From the NCBI GenBank assembly GCA_904395885.1, contig CAJFOF010000074.1:1-39277 (forward strand): a stretch of 39,277 nt of DNA. The letters are read 5' to 3'. The stretch comes from an uncultured Lachnospiraceae bacterium (lineage in GTDB: Bacteria; Bacillota; Clostridia; Lachnospirales; Lachnospiraceae). The position numbers were made by a program, and so were the translations under genes. Of the stretch, positions 1 to 7,241 are shown one piece after another. The notes beneath the pieces were generated by a model. The model was given only the letters and a program-made list of their open reading frames with translations. It was not told where the DNA came from and did not search any database. Positions within the stretch are counted from its first letter, which is position 1. Every line of letters begins with the position of its first letter.

Positions 1-13
1 CCCAATTAAAAAG

Positions 14-85
14 AGCGCGAGACGGGATTCGAACCCGCGGCCCCCACCTTGGCAAGGTGGTGCTCCACCCCTGAGCCACTCGCGC
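14..85 (-). tRNA. tRNA-Gly (anticodon GCC)
   Basis: Read on the minus strand, the 72-nt sequence folds as a standard cloverleaf. The 7-bp acceptor stem is GCGCGAG/CTCGCGC, the anticodon loop is CTTGCCAAG with anticodon GCC, and the T-arm contains GGTTCGAATCC. No CCA is encoded; the discriminator is T. It lies 44 bp downstream of tRNA-Phe on the same strand and is probably co-transcribed with it. Confidence 0.96.
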
Positions 86-129
86 AAAATAAAACATTGA
101 TATGACCTCGTGTATCTACACCAGGCAAA

Positions 130-202
<73 letters not shown>

Positions 203-221
203 TTCCTCAACAACGTAGATA

Positions 222-250
222 ATTCTACTCGAAAAATTCTAAATTGTCAA
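222..250 (-). promoter_or_regulatory. Sigma-A-type promoter of the tRNA-Phe/tRNA-Gly unit
   Basis: On the minus strand there is a perfect -35 box TTGACA (245-250), a 17-bp spacer and a -10 box TAGAAT (222-227). Transcription would start near 215, just before tRNA-Phe. The match is strong and its position fits a tRNA promoter. It is divergent to the promoter at 334-362. Confidence 0.8.
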
Positions 251-333
251 TATGTAAATTCAATGAATCTGATTTTTTTGATTTTGCGGTGACTGGAATT
301 CAGACGGGCAGCTGTCTGCAGGGCAAGTCCCAG

Positions 334-362
334 TTGTAGATTTTGGGCCTTTGGGCTATAAT
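334..362 (+). promoter_or_regulatory. Sigma-A-type promoter of the structured leader and the LRR/VWA/MoxR operon
   Basis: The -35 box TTGTAG (334-339), a 17-bp spacer and a perfect -10 box TATAAT (357-362) predict a start near 369. That places the transcript start inside the 5' arm of the long inverted repeat 362-385/614-636, so the structured element would be transcribed from its very 5' end. No terminator is visible between this promoter and the first gene at 661. Confidence 0.7.
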
Positions 363-636
363 AGCGTCAGTGTACAAGGGGACAATACGGTCGATGAAGG
401 GCTAATTTGCCCTGCCTCTACGTTACTTTCATTCCGCGTACGTCTCTGTACGCGTCAATCAAGTGCCTTGAGGCAGAACAAATTATCTCCTTCTCGACTC
501 GAAGACCTCAGCCATAGGAAATTCGGGCGTTATCAAGGCAGACGATAGAGGCGTAGACGTACGCTAATAGAGGATAACGCTGAGAACGCCCGAATTTGCA
601 TGGCTGAGGCGTGTTGTCCCTTGTACACTGACGCTA
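362..636 (+). ncRNA. Candidate structured leader RNA (unrecognised class)
   Basis: A closing inverted repeat pairs 362-385 with 614-636; it is perfect except for one extra G on the 5' side. A second long stem pairs 506-531 with 585-609, as 10 bp plus 13 bp around a small internal loop. Between them on the 5' side sit hairpins 398-402/409-413, 435-441/448-454 (7 bp) and 464-467/472-475. The apical region of the second stem carries hairpin 551-555/560-564 with loop GACG. Positions 414-420 are fully complementary to 546-552, a possible pseudoknot. A promoter starts at its edge and the operon start codon follows 24 nt after it, so a 5' leader is the simplest reading. A stand-alone RNA, or a DNA-level inverted-repeat element, remains possible because the repeat extends a few bases upstream of the predicted start. 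I see no T-box, tmRNA, RNase P or SRP RNA signature. Confidence 0.6.
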
Positions 637-660
637 GCGTAAAGATAGAAGGAGGCAGCT

Positions 661-1644
661 ATGCATATAAAATGGGAAGAGTGCCGGATTGGAGATGAAA
701 AAGGAGCCCGGATCCTGAGAATCTATAGCCGGGATAGCGAAGCAGAGCTTCCGGAAACAGTAGAAAATCCGGAGGGAGAGTCCCTTCCTGTGCTGGAATT
801 GGCTGATTACGCTTTTTCCGCAATGCGGGAGGAATCAAAGAATGAAGACTTCATGGGACTGCCGCCTCTAATCGGTACCAGAGCAGAGAGCATTGTACTG
901 CCAAAAACTTTGAAGAAAATTGGGAGATATGCTTTTTATAATTGTGAAGAATTAAGACAACTGGCTTTCTCTACAGCAATCAGAGATCTGGGTGCCGGAC
1001 TTTTTACCGGCTGTCGGAAGATCAGAGACTTGGATGTTTGGATGGACCCGTCACAAAAGTCCTGCCTTTACGAGGTGCTTTCAGAGCTGAATCAGACATT
1101 GCGGGTAACGCTAAGGGATCAGGAAGGGAAGATTCAGGCCAGGCTTTTGATTCCGGAATATTTTGAGGAATCAGTGGAGAACACGCCAGCCCGAATTGTG
1201 AATCTGGAGATGCACGGCTGCGGTCACCGGTATCGGTATTGTTTCAGGAAAGAACAGATGCCGTTTGCCGAGTATGACGCACTGTTCCCTCACGTTCGGG
1301 TTCAAGAGCCGCCGCAGATCGTTTCGGAGTTGGCCTGGTACCGGTTGGAATACCCTGTGCATTTGTCAGAAGACGGACGGATAGCCTATCTGGAATATAT
1401 TGGGACTCACCCGGAGGCGGCGATGGAGGCATTTGCCAATGTGGGAGATATGGCGCTGATGAAAGATACGGCCGGAGATCCGCGGATTGGAATAGATGTG
1501 CTGGAAAAGATGATCGGAGCCGCCCAGAGGACCGGACAGTCAGAGCTGATTCCCCTCTTGATGGATATCCGCTATGGCAGGAAAAGGAAACAGGAAGAAC
1601 AGAACAGGGAAGGTCACATCAGAAAACGGAGATTTGAACTATAG
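661..1644 (+). CDS. BspA-type leucine-rich-repeat protein of unknown role
   Basis: A 327-residue protein with no signal peptide or membrane segment, so probably cytoplasmic. Residues about 78-126 contain two BspA/LRR_5-like repeats, recognisable by 'LPKTLKKIGRYAFYNCEEL' and the following 'FTGCRKIRDLDV'. A weaker copy, 'LELADYAFSAM', lies at about 45-55. The rest matches no family I know; the tail is Lys/Arg-rich. The start is set by GGAGG at 651-655, six bases upstream of the ATG. It is the first gene after the structured leader and is followed 20 bp later by the DUF3783 gene. LRR proteins usually bind other proteins, so an adaptor or target-recognition role for the downstream VWA/AAA+ pair is an inference only. 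Confidence 0.8.
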   Translation: MHIKWEECRIGDEKGARILRIYSRDSEAELPETVENPEGESLPVLELADYAFSAMREESKNEDFMGLPPLIGTRAESIVLPKTLKKIGRYAFYNCEELRQLAFSTAIRDLGAGLFTGCRKIRDLDVWMDPSQKSCLYEVLSELNQTLRVTLRDQEGKIQARLLIPEYFEESVENTPARIVNLEMHGCGHRYRYCFRKEQMPFAEYDALFPHVRVQEPPQIVSELAWYRLEYPVHLSEDGRIAYLEYIGTHPEAAMEAFANVGDMALMKDTAGDPRIGIDVLEKMIGAAQRTGQSELIPLLMDIRYGRKRKQEEQNREGHIRKRRFEL

Positions 1645-1664
1645 AGACAGAGAGGAACGAGGAT

Positions 1665-2066
1665 ATGAAAGAGGCAGTGTTATACTATAACCCGGGCAAT
1701 GCGCCAAAACCGGGAATGATGAAGAGCGTTCTGGTCAGGATGGGGGTCAGAATAAAAAACGTCACGGAGGAACAGCTTGGGGAGACGATTGGAACCCTGC
1801 TGGGGATTCCGGAGATAAAATCGGAAAAAGAAAGAGAAGATGGCAGCAAACACGAGAGGAAGGGGCCGTTGGAAGAGCAGATTTTGGTACTGTACCGTTT
1901 CAGCGAGAACCGGCTGGATCAGCTTCTTTACGGACTGCGGAAAGCGGGCGTGCCCAAAATTGAATTGAAGGCTGTCGTGACAGAGCAGAACAGCCAGTGG
2001 ACGATGTATGAACTTTATGAAGAGCTAAAGAAAGAACGGGAGGCATTAACGGGAGCGAATGATTGA
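1665..2066 (+). CDS. DUF3783 domain protein
   Basis: A 133-residue soluble protein. The N-terminal part has 'YYNPGNAPKP' and 'LVRMGVRIKNVTEEQL'. The C-terminal part has 'LVLYRFSENRLDQLLYGLRKAG' as 'LYRFSENRLDQLLYGL' followed by 'VPKIELKAVVTEQNSQW', which matches my memory of the DUF3783 family common in Clostridia. A charged linker (about 48-67) separates the halves. No enzymatic motif is visible. It overlaps the VWA gene by 8 bp, so translational coupling is likely. Function unknown; the family name rests on pattern recognition without a search. Confidence 0.75.
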   Translation: MKEAVLYYNPGNAPKPGMMKSVLVRMGVRIKNVTEEQLGETIGTLLGIPEIKSEKEREDGSKHERKGPLEEQILVLYRFSENRLDQLLYGLRKAGVPKIELKAVVTEQNSQWTMYELYEELKKEREALTGAND

Positions 2067-3402
2067 TCCTGTAAGAGACCGGCAGCTTTCAGAATTGAAT
2101 CTGGTGGAAGTGTGCACGGAGATATTGAACCGGGCGAGAACGGAATTGTACCTGAATATGCGTTTTTTGGATGTATCCCTGAGCAGCCTGGGCTATGAGG
2201 CAGCCTGGACGATGGATGGCCTGGGGACGGACGGTTTTTTGATTTACTATCAGCCGGATAATTTGATTCAGATGTACAGAAAAGGACGGGTTCTGGTGAA
2301 CCGGGCTTTTTTGCATATGGTGTTTCATTGTCTGTTCGGTCACATTGACGGAGGAAAGAAGGCCGGTGTGCCGGAGCTCTGGGACCTGGCCTGCGATATC
2401 GCTATGGAGTCTGTGATTGATGAGCTGTATCAGAAATGTGTGTACATTCATCCGTCGGCAGCCAGAAGGGAGATGTACCTGAGACTTAAGGCAATGGGGC
2501 TGAAGGTGCTGACGGCAGAGGGAATTTATGAGGCTTTACGAAGGATGGATTTGCCGGAACATCAGGTGGAACGGCTGACAGCGGAATTTCGAGTGGACAG
2601 CCATGAACTGTGGCGGAAGGAAGAACCGCCGGCTATGGCAAGCAGACGGCAGAACCAGTGGAAGGACAATCGGGAAAAGCTTCAGACAGCAATGGAGATG
2701 GGGGTAAAGGACGGTGCACGGGACAATGAAAGCCTGATGGAACAGGTCAGGGCGGAGAACCGGGATCGTTACGATTATAAAGCCTTTTTGAGAAAATTTG
2801 CTGTCCTCAGAGAAGAACTGCAGGTAGATGCGGATTCTTTTGACTATGGATTTTACATGTATGGTATGAGCCTCTATGGAAATATGCCCCTCTTGGAACC
2901 TTTGGAGACCAGGGAGATAAAGCGCATTGAGGATTTTGTCATAGCGGTGGATACTTCTATGTCCTGTTCCGGAGAGCTGGTGCGCCGATTTTTGGAAGAG
3001 ACGTACGGAGTGCTGGCAGAGTCGGAAAGCTATTTTCGCAAGATCAATGTCCACATTGTCCAATGTGATGACCGGATCCGGTCAGATACCGTCATAACGT
3101 CCCGGGAGGATTTGAAACAGTACATGGAGAACTTTACTGTGTCCGGGTACGGCGGAACCGATTTCAGACCGGTTTTCGAGTACATTCGCAGCCTGATGGC
3201 CCAAGGCAGGTTTTCCAGGCTAAAGGGACTGATCTATTTTACGGACGGAAAGGGAATCTACCCGGCAGAAAGCCCGCCCTACGATACGGCATTTGTCTTT
3301 CTTGATGACAATTATAGCGACATTTCCGTGCCGGCCTGGGCAATCAAATTGATTTTGCGGCGTGGGGAGCTGGAGGAAAAGGCCGCAGGAGGAAAAGACT
3401 GA
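2059..3402 (+). CDS. VWA-like / putative metallopeptidase domain protein (DUF2201 family)
   Basis: A 447-residue soluble protein. The N-terminal half (about 15-130) resembles the putative metallopeptidase domain of DUF2201 proteins, but the zinc-site position reads H86-M-V-F-H90 with H95, so the catalytic Glu of HExxH is absent. The C-terminal half (about 290-440) is a von Willebrand A fold with a MIDAS-like D298-T-S300-M-S302 and the later 'GGTDFRP', expected to bind a divalent metal. It overlaps the DUF3783 gene by 8 bp, and its stop overlaps the AAA+ start by 1 bp. VWA proteins encoded with MoxR-type ATPases usually act as partner or substrate adaptors, so a chaperone-like complex in the cytoplasm is likely. 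Confidence 0.82.
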   Translation: MIDPVRDRQLSELNLVEVCTEILNRARTELYLNMRFLDVSLSSLGYEAAWTMDGLGTDGFLIYYQPDNLIQMYRKGRVLVNRAFLHMVFHCLFGHIDGGKKAGVPELWDLACDIAMESVIDELYQKCVYIHPSAARREMYLRLKAMGLKVLTAEGIYEALRRMDLPEHQVERLTAEFRVDSHELWRKEEPPAMASRRQNQWKDNREKLQTAMEMGVKDGARDNESLMEQVRAENRDRYDYKAFLRKFAVLREELQVDADSFDYGFYMYGMSLYGNMPLLEPLETREIKRIEDFVIAVDTSMSCSGELVRRFLEETYGVLAESESYFRKINVHIVQCDDRIRSDTVITSREDLKQYMENFTVSGYGGTDFRPVFEYIRSLMAQGRFSRLKGLIYFTDGKGIYPAESPPYDTAFVFLDDNYSDISVPAWAIKLILRRGELEEKAAGGKD

Positions 3403-4871
3403 TGAACATTAAACGAGCAAAACAGGAAATAAAAGATACGATAGAAGCCTATCTGATGAAAGATGAATTTGGAGAATATGCAATCCCATCTGTCAGGCAG
3501 AGGCCCGTACTGCTCATAGGCCCTCCAGGAGTGGGGAAAACCCAGATTATGGAGCAGATTGCCAGGGAGTGCGGAATTGGCCTGGTGGCATATACGATCA
3601 CGCACCATACCCGTCAGAGTGCCATCGGCCTGCCTTTTATTGAGAAAAGAGAGTTTGGCGGAAGGGAATATACAGCGACCGAATATACGATGAGTGAAAT
3701 TGTTGCATCGGTATACAATAAGATGGAGGAGACAGGACTCCGGGAAGGAATTTTGTTCCTGGATGAGATCAACTGCGTATCAGAAACCCTGGCGCCGGCT
3801 ATGCTCCAGCTTTTGCAGTGCAAATCCTTCGGCAGCCACAAGCTGCCTCAGGGCTGGATTATCGCAGCGGCCGGGAATCCGCCGGAATTTAACAAATCAG
3901 TCAGGGACTTCGATGTAGTAACTTTAGACAGAATCAAAAAGATCTACGTGGAACCAGATTATGAAGTCTGGAAAGAATATGCTGAGACAGAGGGCATTTA
4001 CCCTGCAGTCCGGTCGTATTTAAACATAAAACCCCAGTATCTGTGTACGATAGAAACGACGGTGGATGGCAAGCAGTTCGCTACCCCCAGAGGCTGGGAC
4101 GACTTGTCAGGGCTTCTCCAGGTCTATGAGAAGCTGGGAAAGAATGCAGACCGCGATGTGGTGTACCAATATATTCAGCACCCCAAGATAGCCAAAGATT
4201 TTGCCAATTATCTGGAGCTTTACAGGCGGTATCAGAGTGAATACCGGGTGGAGGAGATCTTGTCAGGCACGATTCGGGAAAATGTCTGCGACCAGGCAGC
4301 CAAAGCGCCTTTTGATGAAAAACTGAGCCTGGTAGGGCTGCTTTTGTCAAAGCTTTCCGGCTACTTTGCCGGCTGCCGGGAAAAGGCCGGCGATCTGGAA
4401 CTTTTGATGAAAAAACTTCGTATTTTAAAGGATCCGGGGAAGACTTTGGAGGAGCTTTCTGCCGAATATGAGGAAAAAGAGCGGCAAGAAATTCTGTCTG
4501 TTGGGGAAGCGCGGAGATATCGGCGCACTATGAAAGCCATGGAAGACTGCAGAAGGAGCCTGGGAGAAGAAACGATATCAGAGCCGGAAAACGTGTGGGA
4601 ATGGATGAGACAGTGGTTCGGCCGGCAGAGCGATGAATATGAGGAAATGAAGGAGACTGGCGGCCAGATGCTGGAACATGCCTTTGACTTTATGGAAGCG
4701 GCATTTGGAACCGGTCAGGAAATGGTACTTTTTGTGACGGAATTAAATTCCAATTTTTATTGTGTGGAATTTTTGCAGGAGTATGACTGCGCCAGATATT
4801 ATGAGTACAATAAGAGCCTGTTGTTTGACGACAGGGAAGATGAGATACTTCGCAAAATCGGGAACCTATAG
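3402..4871 (+). CDS. MoxR-type AAA+ ATPase
   Basis: A 489-residue protein with a clear AAA+ core: Walker A GPPGVGKT at 40-47, Walker B 'ILFLDEIN' ending near 124 (D121, E122), and sensor-1 'AAAGNPPEF' at about 155-163. 'PRGWDDL' further on is typical of the MoxR-like group found beside VWA genes. The C-terminal ~200 residues are charged and helical with no family I can name. ATP-driven remodelling of a protein target together with the VWA partner is the expected job. The start ATG overlaps the VWA stop (TGATG), showing tight coupling. No terminator follows before the DUF378 gene. Confidence 0.86.
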   Translation: MNIKRAKQEIKDTIEAYLMKDEFGEYAIPSVRQRPVLLIGPPGVGKTQIMEQIARECGIGLVAYTITHHTRQSAIGLPFIEKREFGGREYTATEYTMSEIVASVYNKMEETGLREGILFLDEINCVSETLAPAMLQLLQCKSFGSHKLPQGWIIAAAGNPPEFNKSVRDFDVVTLDRIKKIYVEPDYEVWKEYAETEGIYPAVRSYLNIKPQYLCTIETTVDGKQFATPRGWDDLSGLLQVYEKLGKNADRDVVYQYIQHPKIAKDFANYLELYRRYQSEYRVEEILSGTIRENVCDQAAKAPFDEKLSLVGLLLSKLSGYFAGCREKAGDLELLMKKLRILKDPGKTLEELSAEYEEKERQEILSVGEARRYRRTMKAMEDCRRSLGEETISEPENVWEWMRQWFGRQSDEYEEMKETGGQMLEHAFDFMEAAFGTGQEMVLFVTELNSNFYCVEFLQEYDCARYYEYNKSLLFDDREDEILRKIGNL

Positions 4872-4938
4872 CCCAATGAATAGAATCGACCCTCTTGGAA
4901 CATATTAGCTGTAGTATATCCAGAATGGAGGGAATGAA

Positions 4939-5145
4939 ATGGGCAATAAAGCATTGGATTATACGGCATTGACGCTTGGAATTATCGGGGCCATCAACTG
5001 GGGCCTGATCGGATTTTTTAATTTCAACCTGGTCTCCTTCCTGTTTGGGAGCATGACCTGGATATCCAGAATCGTCTATGCTCTGGTAGGATTATGCGGC
5101 CTGTACCTGATCAGTTTTTATGGCCGCTCTGCAAGCCGGGAATAA
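4939..5145 (+). CDS. DUF378 small membrane protein
   Basis: A 68-residue protein with two hydrophobic helices (about 8-35 and 42-62). The family signature 'GIIGAINWGLIGFFNFNLV' and a final 'LVGLCGLYLISFY' are typical of DUF378 (YuzA-like). An AATGGAGGG ribosome site precedes the ATG. It lies 67 bp after the AAA+ gene without an obvious promoter of its own, so read-through is possible, and it is followed by a strong terminator. Function is unknown; an inner-membrane location is predicted. Confidence 0.9.
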   Translation: MGNKALDYTALTLGIIGAINWGLIGFFNFNLVSFLFGSMTWISRIVYALVGLCGLYLISFYGRSASRE

Positions 5146-5170
5146 CAGGATAAAGGTTCATCCCATGGAA

Positions 5171-5213
5171 GAGGCCGCCTCCGTAAGTTGGAAGCGGCCT
5201 CCGGTGTTTCTTT
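5171..5213 (+). terminator. Rho-independent terminator after the DUF378 gene
   Basis: An 8-bp GC-rich stem GAGGCCGC (5171-5178) / GCGGCCTC (5194-5201) is followed by a T-rich tract to 5213. It closes the LRR/VWA/MoxR/DUF378 unit. It sits between convergent genes and may also act weakly on the minus strand. Confidence 0.85.
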
Positions 5214-5244
5214 AAAACTAGGATAAGGTTATTTAGAAAGGGGG

Positions 5245-6276
5245 TTAGTCTTTCAGAATTTCTACCTTGAGATTGCCTTCTCCGCCATAATAGTAATCAC
5301 CCAGGACCTTAAGGTGGTAGCCGGCGGGAATTCCGGTCATTTCGCTGGAATTAACATTGCCTTTTCCATCGATTAGCTGGGAAGCCCAGATGCCGTCTAC
5401 AATGGTGCCTTCAATATATCCCATGGGGTTGCGGTAAAAGTATTCAACTGTCACATAACCTCCGGAGATGGGGACGACCTGCACCCGGAGTTCGGGGCTT
5501 CCATCGTAATAGTAATCGCCGAGAATCTTCAGCTCATACCCCTCAGGAACATTGGTCATTTCGCTGGAATTAACATTTCCCTTCCCGTTGATTAGTCCGG
5601 CAGCCCAGATTTCACCATTGGCCCATACTGTGTTGTTCTCCTCACAGAAGTAGATAACATTGACCATACCGCCGATCTGTTCAGGAACAACCTGTACCCG
5701 GAGCTGTCCTTCACCGCCATAGTAGTAGTCGCCAACGCTTTTCAGCTTATATCCGGCTGGAATGTTGGTCATCTCGCTGGAATTAATATTGCCCTTGCCG
5801 TCAATCAGTCCGGATGCCCATACATCGCCGACCGGCCACTCCGAACCGTCTTCCTCGCAGAAATAGACGATATTTACATTGCCGCCAATTACATGCTCAG
5901 GGGTGTCGTCGTCATCGTCATCGTCGTCATCATCCCAGTCGTGGTGATGATCGTCCCAGTCGTCCCAGAAGTCCTCCCAGTCGTCATACCGATCTTCCCA
6001 GTCGCCGTATTGGGTTTCCAGATAATCCTCCCAGTCGCTGTACTGGTCTTCCAGATAATCTTCAAAATCTTCATACCGGCCTTTCCAATGGTTTTTCCAG
6101 TTCTTATAGTGATCTTTCCACTCTTCTTTCTGGTTTTTCCACTCTTCCTTCTGGTCTTTCCATCGATTCTGCTGTTTCCACGGCTTCGCTTCTGCCTGAA
6201 ATCCGCCAAACTGGGCGGTTAGAAATACAGTGGTCGCTGCCAAAAGCAGACAATTCCTTTTCCATCTTTTTTTCAT
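5245..6276 (-). CDS. Secreted Trp/Asp-rich protein with three C-terminal repeat modules
   Basis: A 343-residue protein. Residues 1-30 form a signal peptide (basic start, hydrophobic core, AEA before K31). Residues 31-113 have Trp or Tyr about every seventh residue, as in 'WKDQKEEWKNQKEEWKDH'. The background shifts from Lys-rich to Asp/Glu-rich and ends in a run of about ten Asp (115-124). Three modules follow (about 131-198, 203-270, 273-341), each with 'DGKGN(I/V)NSSEMT', then 'P(A/E)GY.LK', then 'GDYYY' and a closing beta-strand. There is no LPXTG, SLH or lipobox. The first part looks like an amphipathic helix that may bind cations or polymers. I do not recognise the modules. The ribosome site AGGAGG sits 8 bases before the ATG, under its own promoter at 6330-6358. 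Confidence 0.85.
   Translation of the reverse strand: MKKRWKRNCLLLAATTVFLTAQFGGFQAEAKPWKQQNRWKDQKEEWKNQKEEWKDHYKNWKNHWKGRYEDFEDYLEDQYSDWEDYLETQYGDWEDRYDDWEDFWDDWDDHHHDWDDDDDDDDDDTPEHVIGGNVNIVYFCEEDGSEWPVGDVWASGLIDGKGNINSSEMTNIPAGYKLKSVGDYYYGGEGQLRVQVVPEQIGGMVNVIYFCEENNTVWANGEIWAAGLINGKGNVNSSEMTNVPEGYELKILGDYYYDGSPELRVQVVPISGGYVTVEYFYRNPMGYIEGTIVDGIWASQLIDGKGNVNSSEMTGIPAGYHLKVLGDYYYGGEGNLKVEILKD
5254..5886 (-). repeat. Three tandem ~68-residue coding modules
   Basis: The 3' 60% of the secreted-protein gene encodes three related modules (about 5683-5886, 5467-5670 and 5254-5460). They share 'NSSEMT', 'GYxLK' and 'GDYYY' blocks at matching positions. The DNA copies are visibly similar, for example the 'atttcgctggaattaacatt'-like blocks, which suggests internal duplication. 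The third copy is the most diverged at its start. Confidence 0.8.
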
Positions 6277-6329
6277 CTCAAATTCCTCCTATTTTAGAAA
6301 TTATCACGTTCTGTTTTTTCTGTAAGATC

Positions 6330-6358
6330 ATTATAGAAAAATATAGAAAAAATTTCAA
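6330..6358 (-). promoter_or_regulatory. Sigma-A-type promoter of the secreted Trp/Asp-rich protein
   Basis: On the minus strand, -35 TTGAAA (6353-6358), a 17-bp spacer and a perfect -10 TATAAT (6330-6335) lie about 45 bp ahead of the ribosome site of the 5245-6276 gene. The 6277-6587 gap is very A/T-rich and otherwise holds only the opposite promoter at 6516-6544. Confidence 0.7.
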
Positions 6359-6515
6359 TAAAAAAGGAAAAAATTCAGAAATCGTATGAATTATGTTAAA
6401 ATTATGTAATCAATGAAAGAAAAAAGAAAGGAAAATTCAAGAAAATCTTGCGCGAATAACTGACAATAATAGAAATATAAAAGGAAAAAGAGAAAAAAGC
6501 AGAAATTCATTTCTC

Positions 6516-6544
6516 TGGCGTTATTGCTATCCGTATGGTATTAT
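6516..6544 (+). promoter_or_regulatory. Possible extended -10 promoter of the HAD/MBL/ThrE/pyrC operon
   Basis: A -10 box TATTAT (6539-6544) is preceded by TGG, giving an extended TGn motif. The -35 is weak (TGGCGT, 6516-6521) with a 17-bp spacer. It is the best candidate upstream of the gene at 6588. Moderate support only. Confidence 0.42.
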
Positions 6545-6587
6545 GAAAAATAAGATTTGACCTAGAGAGAATACAGAGGAGGACACA

Positions 6588-7241
6588 ATGGCGGCAGGCA
6601 GAAAGAAAGCAGTGATTTTTGACATGGATGGTGTGCTGATTGACAGTGAAATGGTATATTTAAGGTCGATGCTGGCATTTGCAAGAAAACGCAGGCCGGA
6701 AATCACAGAAAGCGATCTGTTAGGCGTTGTGGGCCGGTCGGCTAAAGACAGTTGGGAGATCGTAGAGAAGGCTGTATCAAATGGTCAGACCTGGGAGGAG
6801 CTGCGGGAGGAATACCGCAATTCGACCGATGTATATGAGACCACTGACTATCGGAAGATCTTCCGCCAGGAAGTCCGGCCAGTTCTGAAGATATTACAGG
6901 AAAATGGTTACCTGATGGCGGTAGCATCATCCACAAGACTTTCTCTGGTTCGCCGGGTACTGGAGGAGAATGAGATTATCGGCTATTTCAACACGGTGGT
7001 CAGTGGAAACCAATTTCGCCAGAGTAAGCCGGATCCGGAGATCTATCATTATACAGCGAAGCAGCTTGGCGTCAGGGAAGATGAATGTTTTGTGATAGAG
7101 GACTCTACGGTGGGGATTACAGCGGCCCACAGGGCCGGAATGACGGTGGCAGCTTTAATTGATGACAGGTTCGGGTTTGATCGTTCTCTGGCAGATTATG
7201 AGATAGAGACAATAGAAGGAGTGCTGGAATACTTGTTATGA
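6588..7241 (+). CDS. HAD-family phosphatase (beta-phosphoglucomutase-like)
   Basis: A 217-residue cytoplasmic enzyme of HAD subfamily IA. Motif I is D12-M-D14-G-V, motif II 'AVASSTR', motif III Lys in 'QSKPDPEIY', and motif IV 'VIEDSTVGITAAHRAGM'. The helical cap (about 18-85) places it with beta-phosphoglucomutase and sugar-phosphate phosphatases; sequence alone does not settle the substrate. GAGGAGG lies about 6 bases before the ATG. The stop overlaps the next start by 4 bp (ATGA). Confidence 0.88.
   Translation: MAAGRKKAVIFDMDGVLIDSEMVYLRSMLAFARKRRPEITESDLLGVVGRSAKDSWEIVEKAVSNGQTWEELREEYRNSTDVYETTDYRKIFRQEVRPVLKILQENGYLMAVASSTRLSLVRRVLEENEIIGYFNTVVSGNQFRQSKPDPEIYHYTAKQLGVREDECFVIEDSTVGITAAHRAGMTVAALIDDRFGFDRSLADYEIETIEGVLEYLL

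Noticed and set aside
351-548. 65-residue open frame in the structured leader
   Set aside because: Starts at TTG with no ribosome site, composition is not protein-like, and the region is explained by base-paired RNA or DNA structure.
5814-6389. Open frames opposite the Trp/Asp-rich gene (up to 191 residues)
   Set aside because: Arg/Pro/Ser-rich or Val/Ile/Pro-rich shadows of the Asp and Trp codon repeats on the other strand; no ribosome site.
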